Source: Actinomycetes bacterium
GTDB lineage: Bacteria > Actinomycetota > Acidimicrobiia > Acidimicrobiales > Acidimicrobiaceae
Assembly (NCBI GenBank): GCA_021823385.1
Contig: JAKAOC010000177.1
Coordinates: forward strand, 1-5,782
DNA length: 5,782 nt
Direction of reading: 5' to 3'
The notes under the pieces were generated by a model, which made no database searches, had not been told where the DNA came from, and was given only the letters and a program-made list of their open reading frames with translations. The translations under genes were made by a program, and so were the position numbers. Below, in pieces: positions 1 through 5,032 of the stretch; position 1 is the first letter of the stretch; the number at the start of each line of letters is the position of its first letter.

Positions 1-1
1 C

Positions 2-118
2 GGCGGCTACTGGGAGGTGGCCTCCGACGGGGGGATCTTCTCCTTCAACGCCCCCTTCTACGGGTCCATGGGCGGCCAACCCCTCAACAAGCCCATCGTG
101 GGCATCGCCGAGGGCTGA
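2..118 (+). CDS. C-terminal end of a secreted repeat protein ([15 protein letters not shown] type), 5' end outside window
   Basis: The window opens inside a reading frame giving 38 residues before a TGA at 116-118. It begins [15 protein letters not shown], continues [11 protein letters not shown], and ends PIVGIAEG. This is one unit of a beta-propeller-like repeat of about 30-45 residues ([26 protein letters not shown]) that occurs in many copies in extracellular proteins of Acidimicrobiia and some other Actinobacteria, often after a hydrolase, peptidase or lectin-like domain. The catalytic or binding part, if there is one, lies upstream, so only the repeat tail can be assigned. The repeat is well formed, with no internal stop. 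The protein stops just inside the unit after the one shown, in GIAEG, where family members often continue with 'ATPDGGGYW'; it may therefore be a natural or a slightly truncated end. Export and surface location are inferred from the family. Confidence 0.72.
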   Translation, partial: GGYWEVASDGGIFSFNAPFYGSMGGQPLNKPIVGIAEG

Positions 119-120
119 GC

Positions 121-259
121 GGCTCCGCCCAGCAGCCCTACTGGGTCCTCTCCACGAGCCGAGCCCGCCACGAGGAGACCCCCCTGCTACCCCGACGGCC
201 GGGTGGTCACTGTCGATACCCGCAGCGGCGAGGTGCTGGACGAGGAACCGCCAGAGTAG
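121..259 (+). pseudogene. Possible decayed coding C-terminus after the repeat protein
   Basis: Two short stretches look protein-like but lie in different frames. Positions 121-195 read GSAQQPYWVLSTSRARHEET and a little more in one frame. Positions 188-259 read YP then DGRVVTVDTRSGEVLDEE and PPE, followed by a TAG at 257-259, in the next frame. The second stretch resembles the beta-hairpin style of a PQQ/WD-like repeat or a conserved C-terminal tail. No start codon with a ribosome binding site precedes either piece. A frameshifted, 5'-truncated remnant is the simplest reading; chance coding-like composition in GC-rich DNA is the alternative. I cannot name the family. Confidence 0.25.
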
Positions 260-657
260 GGAAGGGGTACAGCCTCCCCCACGCAGTGCCCGCCAGCAGT
301 GCGCCATGGCTCACTGCTGTACCGACATGTGCACCGCCGTGCCCGCAGCGAGCCCGCTTCCGGCGAAAGAACCGACACAACCGGCACCATGTGCGGTGCC
401 CAGCCTCGTCGGAGTCATCCGGTCGTCGACCGACGGGAGCCGGCTCACGGATGGAGGTGTCCTCGACAGTCAGCGACTACCCACCGCGTCGGCACGGTGG
501 AAGCGATAGGCGGCGCACCGTGTGGGTGCCACATACTCGATTGCTGCGCTGACCAGGGCGGAGATGTTGACCTCTGGCCACCTTCCTACTCGCGGTGCTA
601 CCACATGTTGGACCCGGATCGACCGACGAGTACTCGGCCACCCTCATGGGACATCGT
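260..657. other. About 400 bp with no recognisable gene
   Basis: I read this stretch in all frames. Several open frames of 60-195 codons cross it, but their conceptual products are rich in Arg, Pro, Ser and Cys with no family resemblance, and none has a convincing ribosome binding site. I see no RNA gene and no strong terminator hairpin. Together with the fragments on both sides, it is best read as decayed DNA between the repeat-protein gene and the insertion sequence remnant. Confidence 0.5.
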
Positions 658-778
658 TGTCAATGGCCATTGGATTCTCTCCAGTGGCGGACACAAGAAT
701 TCCCCACTGGCGGACACAAGAATTCCCCCCTGGTGGCCAGCGGCGCCACCCTGTGTGGTTATGCCAGCGGCGCCACCC
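658..778. repeat. IS21-type element end with two pairs of direct repeats
   Basis: Two near-identical copies of GGCGGACACAAGAATTCCCC lie head to tail at about 685-705 and 708-728, with a 23-bp period. A second pair, GCCAGCGGCGCCACCC, lies at 736-751 and 763-778 with a 27-bp period and spans the stop codon of the adjacent istB remnant. IS21-family elements characteristically carry multiple short repeats at each end, next to the 3' end of istB, so these are read as the transposase-binding repeats of that end. The outer boundary is unclear: a TGT at 658 followed by the palindrome CAATGGCCATTG (661-672) is one candidate, and the outermost repeat near 683 is another. No matching opposite end is visible in the window. 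Confidence 0.5.
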
Positions 779-985
779 CCTTCCCTGACGTGGCTTGTCG
801 AAGCCGCACGCGCTCGCCCGTGGTTTCGCACAAGTGGGCGTGGTGCAGCAGCCGGTCAACCAACGCTGCGAGAGTATTGGGCATGAGCTCGTCGAACCCG
901 GCCGGGTGGAGGTTGCTCGAGGTCGCCACCGAACGCTTCTCGTAGGCGGCGTCGACGAGGCGGTAGAGGCCCTTCGCCCTGGGCC
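759..985 (-). pseudogene. istB: 3' remnant of an IS21-family istB (transposition helper ATPase)
   Basis: The minus-strand frame ending in TAA at 759-761 reads GLYRLVDAAYEKRSVATSSN, then LHPAGFDELMPNTLAALVDR, then LLHHAHLCETTGERVRLR. This matches the C-terminal part of IstB/DnaC-like AAA+ proteins: the helix before sensor 1, the 'TSN' sensor-1 strand (here SSN), and the conserved 'a.vDRLlHHa....ttGeryRLr' end. IstB is the ATP-dependent partner of the IstA transposase. Only about 70 of the usual 240-260 residues remain; the Walker A and B motifs and all of istA are missing. Homology stops at about 975-985, where the sequence passes directly into a LuxR-like fragment on the other strand. The terminal repeats lie just downstream, where the element's end should be. 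An ATG at 987-989 heads the open frame but is fortuitous. The product cannot be functional. Confidence 0.75.
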
Positions 986-989
986 CCAT

Positions 990-1465
990 CTTGGCCGAGG
1001 GTCTGGCCGCCGCAGGGTGCCCGGAGGAGGCCGAGGCGGCGCTCGTCCCCTACGAGGAGCGGGCGGAAGCCCTCAGGCGGCGGACCGCCCTCGCCGGTGA
1101 GGCACGGAATACGCGGCATCATCCGCGCCGCAAAGGGCAACGGGGAAGGGGCCAGGTAGGCCTTTCGAGAGGCCCTCGACCACGCCCAGGACCTCCCCCT
1201 CGAGCTCGGCCGCTCCCACCTCGCCTACGGCACGGCCCTCGGCACGCTCGGCCCCGACCGCTCCCTCGACGCGCCGGGACTGCTCACGCCGGCCGAGCAG
1301 GCCGTCACCCGGCTCACCTCGCGCCGGCTCAGCAATTCGGAGATCGCCCAGCAGCTCGCGATCAGCCGAAAGACCGTCGATCACCACCTCTCCCACGTCT
1401 ACGTCACACTCGGAGTGGCCGGCCGCGTGGAGCTCGCCCGGCTGGCAGAGGACGTCGGCAGCTGA
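990..1465 (+). pseudogene. Truncated, frameshifted LuxR-family transcriptional regulator (helical repeats + HTH)
   Basis: Positions 990-1116 read (frame 1) LAEGLAAAGCPEEAEAAL, then VPYEERAEALRRRTALAGEA. This is typical of the helical TPR-like region before the DNA-binding domain in large LAL/LuxR regulators. At about 1114-1117 the frame shifts by +1 and continues GIIRAAKGNGEGAR, then an in-frame TAG at 1157-1159, then AFREALDHAQDLPLELGRSH. From about 1280 the LuxR HTH follows: LLTPAEQAVTRL, SNSEIAQQLAISRKTVDHHL, SHVYVTLGV, ending in TGA at 1463-1465. The HTH itself looks intact. Compared with relatives, about 30-40 residues seem to be missing between ALGTLG and LLTPAE, suggesting an internal deletion. 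The N-terminal sensor/ATPase part is gone; the 5' edge coincides with the istB remnant. A 5' truncation, a frameshift, a stop and a deletion together make this a clear pseudogene. Confidence 0.72.
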
Positions 1466-1884
1466 GCTCCAGTGAACGGGGTGCGCGCACCATCAAGCCA
1501 TGCCCGAGCCAGCGCTGCGACACGTTCTGCGAGCTGAGCGAAGTTCGAATAGGACATCGTCTTCACCACCACATCTCCGTATCCGAACTTCGGCGAAGAG
1601 AAGAGCAGGTCGAACGGCTCCTCATAGGCCGCGTCGACGACGTGGCCGTCGCGGACGTGGACCTCGTTGAGCACGGCGGCGTTGAAGAGCTTGCGGGTCC
1701 GGTCACCGGCACGTCGGTAGCCGGTGGCACAACGCGTCGAGAACCTGAGGGCGAGGTCCATCACGTCCAGCCAGCCGTCGAGTACGCCCTGGCGTGACTC
1801 GATGGTGCGCAGCTCGACACCGATGCGTCCCTGCTCGCGCAGGCGCATGGCGGCCGTTTGGCGTTCGGCGTGGTCCGAGACCCT
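1466..1884 (-). pseudogene. C-terminal remnant of a large serine recombinase
   Basis: The minus-strand frame reads VSDHAERQTAAMRLREQG near 1840-1884, then VLDGWLDVMDLALRFST, GYRRAGDRTRKLFNAAVLNE, VHVRDGHVVDAAYEEPFDLL and FSSPKFGYGDVV. This is the pattern of the C-terminal end of large serine (resolvase/invertase) recombinases: the end of a coiled coil, the helix 'A.elAg.c...Y..a....RrlfNqA.f', a short strand 'i.v.dG.i', and 'yrePF..lf'. Such proteins are usually 450-550 residues; only about 140 remain. The catalytic serine domain and zinc ribbon are absent, and nothing upstream of 1884 resembles them before the next gene ends at 1947. The open frame runs on past 1465 antisense to the LuxR remnant, so its true 3' end is uncertain and may also be lost. 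Read as a relic of an integrated element. Confidence 0.6.
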
Positions 1885-1946
1885 CGGGCCGCCGGCCGGG
1901 GAGCGGAGTTGGGGCCGGGACCCGGCACACGCTCCTGATTTGGGCC

Positions 1947-2354
1947 TTAGGTTCGCTTGGCTTTGCCTTGCAGGTTCAGGGCGACCGCCGCGCGGATCAG
2001 GTCGGCGAAGGCCGCCCTGTCGACGGTCACACCCTCCCTGATGTCGATTGCACGCCTGACCTTGCCTTCCAGGCTGGAGTTGAAGAGGCCGGAGGGGTCC
2101 TCGAGCGAGGCTCCCTTGTGGAAAGTCAGCTTAACGACGCTCTTGTAGGTCTCGCCGGTGCAGATTCCTCCCGCGTGCGACCAGACCGGCACTCCAGGGC
2201 TGGAGGGCTTGACCCACTTCCATTCTTCGATCACCTCCGGGTCGGCCTCCATGATCACTTCGCGCACCCAGGCCAGGGTGGTGCCGCGCCAATCGCCGAG
2301 CTGGGCGATTGCGTTGTCGAGCTGCTTCGTGGCGTCGCTCCCACCGTCGGTCAT
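1947..2354 (-). CDS. DUF1801 (YdhG-like) domain protein, third gene of the regulator operon
   Basis: A 135-residue protein covering the full length of the DUF1801 family, small alpha/beta proteins of poorly defined biochemical role. Recognisable blocks are LGDWRGTTLAWVREVI (19-34), EADPEVIEEWKWVKP (36-50), GVPVWSH (54-60), ICTGETYKSVVKLTFHKGAS (64-83), LFNSSLEG (90-97) and RRAIDIREG (100-108). All core motifs are present. The open frame extends upstream to 2402, but the ATG at 2352-2354 is preferred: it has a GGAGAGG ribosome binding site (complement of 2362-2368) 7 nt upstream and gives the usual family N-terminus. No signal peptide or membrane segment, so cytoplasmic. It lies 142 bp downstream of the VOC gene on the same strand and may be co-transcribed with it, or transcribed separately from that gap. 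The stop is TAA at 1947-1949. The family call is firm; the function is unknown. Confidence 0.88.
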   Translation of the reverse strand: MTDGGSDATKQLDNAIAQLGDWRGTTLAWVREVIMEADPEVIEEWKWVKPSSPGVPVWSHAGGICTGETYKSVVKLTFHKGASLEDPSGLFNSSLEGKVRRAIDIREGVTVDRAAFADLIRAAVALNLQGKAKRT

Positions 2355-2496
2355 CGTGAAACCTCTCCATGGCCGGCGCGACAGGCCCGGCGTGTAGATC
2401 AAGTCGCATTCTGCCGGCGCCGGGCGTGCTCCCGCTTCCGATCGCCGGAAATCCCTGCCTCCGGTTCGCCTCGGCGGGCTGGGGCAGATGTGAAGC

Positions 2497-2907
2497 CTAG
2501 TTCACCTGCCGTATGCGGACCAGGTTTCCCGCCGGGTCGCGGAATGCGCAATCGCGGACCCCGTAGGGCTGATCGATGGGTTCCTGGACCACCTCGGCGC
2601 CGGTCGCCTGGACCTGGTCAAAGGTGGCATCCAGGTCCGGCGAGCCCAGCATGATCCAGCCATAGGTGCCCTTGGCCATCATTTCGGCGATAGTTTGGCG
2701 CTCGGCCTCGGTGATGCCGGGGTCGAGGGCCGGCGGCGACAGGAGTAAGCAGGTGTCGGGCTGATTGGCGGGGCCAACCGTGATCCAGCGCATGGTGCCT
2801 TGCCCGACGTCGGAACGTACCTCGAAACCGAGTGCGTCCCGATAGAAGGCCAAGGATGCCTCGGGATCGGTGTGGGGCAGGGCGCTTGTGTGAATGGTTA
2901 TTTCCAT
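2497..2907 (-). CDS. VOC family protein (glyoxalase/bleomycin-resistance fold)
   Basis: A 136-residue, single-chain vicinal oxygen chelate protein made of two beta-alpha-beta-beta-beta modules. Module one runs from MEITIHTSALPHTDPEASLA through FYRDALGFEVRSDVG (21-35) to RWITVGP and CLLLSPP (53-59). Module two contains TYGWIMLGSPDLDATFDQVQ (81-100), TGAEVVQEPIDQPYGVRDC (102-120) and FRDPAGNLVRIRQ (122-134). The usual metal-ligand Glu near the end ('GN.iEl') is Arg here, and the His/Gln ligand positions are not evident, so metal-dependent catalysis is doubtful; many relatives bind or sequester small molecules. The ATG at 2905-2907 is chosen because relatives start MDITIH; a GTG at 2923-2925 in frame would add MANVAH. 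Neither has a clear Shine-Dalgarno sequence, and the upstream regulator stops only 5-23 bp away, so translational coupling is likely. The pairing of this VOC subgroup with an AraC-type regulator recurs in Actinobacteria. Substrate unknown. Confidence 0.88.
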   Translation of the reverse strand: MEITIHTSALPHTDPEASLAFYRDALGFEVRSDVGQGTMRWITVGPANQPDTCLLLSPPALDPGITEAERQTIAEMMAKGTYGWIMLGSPDLDATFDQVQATGAEVVQEPIDQPYGVRDCAFRDPAGNLVRIRQVN

Positions 2908-2930
2908 GTGCGCCACGTTAGCCACAGTGA

Positions 2931-3809
2931 TTATGCGGGCGCTTCTCGATTCCTGACAGGCCGGGACACTTGCTTGGCGAGACAGGACGGCAGCCCCGGC
3001 GCCGTGCGATCCGCCTCACGCCTGTAGGCGCCGGGCGGGACGCCGACCAGCTCGGTGAAACGGGTGCTGAAGGTCCCGAGCGACGAATATCCCACCGCGA
3101 AGCAGACCTCGGTCACACTCATGTCGCCTCGCTGCAGCAGGGCCATCGCCCTCTCGATGCGCCGAGTCATCAGGTAGCTGTAGGGCGATTCGCCGTAGGC
3201 GAGCCGGAACTGCCTGCTGAGGTGCCCGGCCGACATGTGGGCGCCTCGCGCGAGGGCCTCGACGTCAAGAGGCTTCGAATATTCCCTGTCGATTCTGTCC
3301 CGAACTCGCCGCAGCCACGACAGGTCGCTCAGACCTCTTTCGGCCTCACCCCGGCGAACGGGCCGGCCGGGGCGGCCAGGATCCTCATCCTGGGCCGCCC
3401 CCCATTCGGAGGGGCCTTTGTCGCCGGGGTCCGCCCGCAGGCGCTCACAGCCCGTTAACCCGGTCCCGCCGTTTTCTAGCGCGTTAGCAAGGCTTATTTC
3501 CATGGACCGGAGCGCATCCAGGCGTTTGGCTACTGCCGCCTGCGCGGCTCGCAGCAGGGATTCACCCTTGGCCTCCCCGTCTGTGCCGAGAAGGGAGGCT
3601 ATTTCCTTGAGCGGGAACCCCGCCCGCCGAGCGAGCGTTATGACCGCCAGTCGGTCCAGGGTGTCCGGCTCGTATTGGCGGCGGAGGCCGGATCTGCTCA
3701 CGCTGCGGATGAGGCCTTGGCGCTCGTAGTAGTGCAGGGTGGAGGCGGGCAGGCCGGCTCGCGAGCACACTTCGCCGATGTCGATGAGGCCTGGCACAAC
3801 CTCAACCAT
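2931..3809 (-). CDS. MerR-AraC hybrid transcriptional regulator
   Basis: A 292-residue open frame joins two regulator types. Residues 8-75 form a MerR winged HTH: IDIGEVCSRAGLPASTLHYY, ERQGLIRSVSRSGLRRQY, then RRAGFPLKEIASLL. Residues 82-112 form the coiled-coil dimerisation helix. Residues 113-163 are a Gly/Pro/charged linker. Residues 164-264 are a complete AraC domain with two HTHs: LDVEALARGAHMSAGHLSRQ (181-200), YGESPYSYLMTRRIERAMAL (205-224) and SVTEVCFAVGYSSLGTFSTR (231-250), then VPPGAYRR. Stand-alone AraC proteins paired with VOC genes begin near residue 160 here and end in the same RNREAPA tail, so this looks like a MerR gene joined to one of them. No stop or frameshift interrupts the join; residue 160 is CTG, which may be a lost GTG start. 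The chosen ATG (3807-3809) begins MVEVV and sits inside a MerR-type dyad; the frame stays open upstream to 4040 without support. It most likely autoregulates and controls the VOC gene. The signal sensed is unknown. Confidence 0.8.
   Translation of the reverse strand: MVEVVPGLIDIGEVCSRAGLPASTLHYYERQGLIRSVSRSGLRRQYEPDTLDRLAVITLARRAGFPLKEIASLLGTDGEAKGESLLRAAQAAVAKRLDALRSMEISLANALENGGTGLTGCERLRADPGDKGPSEWGAAQDEDPGRPGRPVRRGEAERGLSDLSWLRRVRDRIDREYSKPLDVEALARGAHMSAGHLSRQFRLAYGESPYSYLMTRRIERAMALLQRGDMSVTEVCFAVGYSSLGTFSTRFTELVGVPPGAYRREADRTAPGLPSCLAKQVSRPVRNREAPA
3371..3399 (-). other. GC-rich hairpin inside the MerR-AraC linker
   Basis: The sequence GGCGGCC-AGGAT, a 4-nt loop CCTC, then ATCCT-GGGCCGCC forms a 12-bp stem with one bulged base. 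It lies in the linker codons (around residues 137-147) between the MerR coiled coil and the AraC domain. On the transcribed strand it is followed by more GC-rich sequence and no run of U, so it is not a standard intrinsic terminator. It may be a relic of a former intergenic region or simply reflect the GC-rich linker. Confidence 0.4.
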
Positions 3810-3819
3810 AGTTGAGGTT
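3798..3819. promoter_or_regulatory. MerR/SoxR-type operator dyad over the regulator start codon
   Basis: A perfect inverted repeat has arms AACCTCAAC (3798-3806) and GTTGAGGTT (3811-3819) with a 4-bp spacer CATA. The core CCTCAA...TTGAGG is the one seen in SoxR and related MerR-family operators, which sit between widely spaced -35 and -10 boxes. Here the minus-strand ATG of the MerR-AraC gene lies in the spacer, so the right half of the dyad encodes the residues after Met (VEV). I find no convincing -35/-10 pair at MerR spacing on either strand. Autoregulation is the natural inference; influence on the divergent pheA-like gene is possible but less supported, as its start is more than 220 bp away. 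Confidence 0.6.
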
Positions 3820-4009
3820 ACCGCTTGGGATCGGCGTCCAGCGGATGCAGCGGGCACCAAAGCGACCACTGCGAAGCGCGGGATTTGCAATGGATACCTT
3901 CGCCCGCCCGGTGAGCCGCCACATCGCATCCCGGCCCCGGGTGCCTGGGTGGGTACCGCAGAGCCCACACGGGAGGTGGAGCACCGCCTTCGGCGCCTGG
4001 TCGGAGCCA

Positions 4010-4015
4010 TAGAAT
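4010..4015 (+). promoter_or_regulatory. Candidate -10 box for the pheA-like gene
   Basis: TAGAAT matches the TATAAT consensus at five of six positions and stands out in GC-rich DNA. Transcription would begin near 4022, leaving about 20 nt before the TTG start, including the GAAGGGG ribosome binding site. No good -35 box lies 16-18 bp upstream, so the assignment rests on the -10 alone. The rest of the divergent gap (3820-4009) shows no T-box, attenuator or Phe-rich leader that I can recognise. Confidence 0.3.
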
Positions 4016-4027
4016 TTGACCAGCGAC

Positions 4028-4034
4028 GAAGGGG
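4028..4034 (+). promoter_or_regulatory. Ribosome binding site deciding the TTG start of the pheA-like gene
   Basis: GAAGGGG lies 7 nt before the TTG at 4042-4044. It favours this rare start over the in-frame upstream GTG at 3976, whose nearest purine run directly touches the codon. Confidence 0.5.
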
Positions 4035-4041
4035 CTGCAAA

Positions 4042-4983
4042 TTGCTTATCTGCTACCTGGGGCCTGAAGGCACATCCGATCTGCGGGCGATCTCATTGCT
4101 GCGGACGGTGGGGGATTCCGATCCCTTGCCCATGAGTTCCGTCTCCGACGTCATCGAGACTGTCAACTACACGCCGGGCTGCCTGGGCATCATTCCGCTC
4201 GAGAACTCCACCGACGGAGAGATCAGCACCAACGTCGACAAGCTCATCTTCGATTACGACTCTGTCTACATCCGCGAGGAGGTGGTGCTGAGCGAGCGGA
4301 TCGACGCCTTTTGCGTGGATCCGGAGGCCCCGCACACACAGGTGCTCTCCCACCCCCAGATCCTGGATCTCTGCAGTCAATACATAAAGCAGCAGGGGCT
4401 GACCGTGCGCCACACCCTTTCCACGGCCGAAGCCTGCCGGACCGTGTCGCAGTCCGGTGATCCCACCCTGGTGGCGCTGGCGCCGCCGGTGGTCGGAGAG
4501 GATCGCGGCCTGGTGCCGGTTTCGAACGCCGTGATGGACGTGCCCGACATCCGGACCCGCTACGTCCTGATCGGGCGGGAGGTGGCGGCCCCCACCGGCG
4601 ATGACCGCAGCGCGATCGTGATAACCCCCGCCACGGACCGGGTCGGCTTCCTGGCCGCGGTGACGCGGATGTTTGCCGAACATGGAATAAACATGAACCA
4701 GATCCTGTCGCGCCCGCTCAGCGCCAAGTTGGGAAACTACTGCTTCGTGGTCATCTTCGAGGGGCACGTGACTGATGGGGCCGTGAAAGCGCTGCTTGAG
4801 TCGCTGGTGGACCTGGACGCTTCAGTCAAGCTCCTGGGCTCCTACCCCCGTTGGAGAGGCACCGAGGTCTCCACCCCTTCGGCCAGCCTGCCGCGTGGCG
4901 GCGTCGATGCGCAAAGTTCGCCCGCACAAAGGGCGGCGCTGCTCTCCCCGCCACAGGCTCAGCCCTTGGCGCTGCATCCGTGA
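4042..4983 (+). CDS. pheA: Prephenate dehydratase with ACT domain
   Basis: A 313-residue enzyme converting prephenate to phenylpyruvate, the phenylalanine-specific step, in the cytoplasm. The TTG at 4042 puts YLGPEGT at residues 5-11, as in the family, and has a GAAGGGG site 7 nt upstream; the frame is open upstream to 3739 without support. Catalytic-domain motifs: PLENS (52-56), VLSHPQIL (101-108), STAEA (127-131), and the catalytic Thr in DIRTRYVLIG (169-178). The ACT regulatory domain spans about 190-270: DRVGFLAAVTRMFAEHGIN (199-217), LSRPL (222-226), GNYCFVVIFEGH (231-242), VKLLGSYPR (262-270). Deviations: the near-invariant TRF is TRY, and the Phe-binding ESRP motif is LSRP, so feedback inhibition may be weakened; LGPEGTF is LGPEGTS. 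A Pro/Ala/Ser-rich tail of about 40 residues follows the ACT domain. No fused chorismate mutase. It is followed 49 bp later by a tyrA-like gene. Possibly a specialised paralogue rather than the housekeeping enzyme. Confidence 0.87.
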   Translation: MLICYLGPEGTSDLRAISLLRTVGDSDPLPMSSVSDVIETVNYTPGCLGIIPLENSTDGEISTNVDKLIFDYDSVYIREEVVLSERIDAFCVDPEAPHTQVLSHPQILDLCSQYIKQQGLTVRHTLSTAEACRTVSQSGDPTLVALAPPVVGEDRGLVPVSNAVMDVPDIRTRYVLIGREVAAPTGDDRSAIVITPATDRVGFLAAVTRMFAEHGINMNQILSRPLSAKLGNYCFVVIFEGHVTDGAVKALLESLVDLDASVKLLGSYPRWRGTEVSTPSASLPRGGVDAQSSPAQRAALLSPPQAQPLALHP

Positions 4984-5032
4984 CGCCCGGTGAGGCTCGC
5001 CCTGCGGGGGTGGTGACACAAGGGGGAGGGGC

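Noticed and set aside
685..778. CRISPR-like direct repeats
   Set aside because: Only two copies of each unit with almost no spacer; the position at the 3' end of istB explains them as IS terminal repeats.
299..886. 195-codon plus-strand open frame crossing the repeats
   Set aside because: It runs through the IS repeats and antisense to the istB remnant; composition is Arg/Pro-rich without any recognised domain.
2403..2496. Terminator between the VOC and DUF1801 genes
   Set aside because: The only dyad (TTCCG...CGGAA near 2438-2452) has a 5-bp stem and no T-run.
1794..2654. Plus-strand open frame of 286 codons
   Set aside because: It runs antisense across the DUF1801 and VOC genes, which have clear family motifs; its product is Arg/Pro/Gly-rich and unrecognisable.
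2970..3729. Plus-strand open frames antisense to the MerR-AraC gene
   Set aside because: Shadows of the conserved regulator; no motif or ribosome binding site.
3890..4012. 40-codon open frame upstream of the dehydratase as a Phe leader peptide
   Set aside because: It has only two scattered Phe codons, no run of them, no clear ribosome binding site, and no attenuator hairpins downstream.
3739..4041. N-terminal extension of the dehydratase to an upstream ATG or GTG
   Set aside because: The extension would overlap the MerR-type dyad and regulator gene, lacks conserved sequence, and the family motif YLGPEGT normally begins within a few residues of the start.
4093..4767. Long minus-strand open frame (224 codons) antisense to the dehydratase
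   Set aside because: Its product has no family resemblance and it is the complement of a well-conserved enzyme; GC-rich codon bias produces such shadows.
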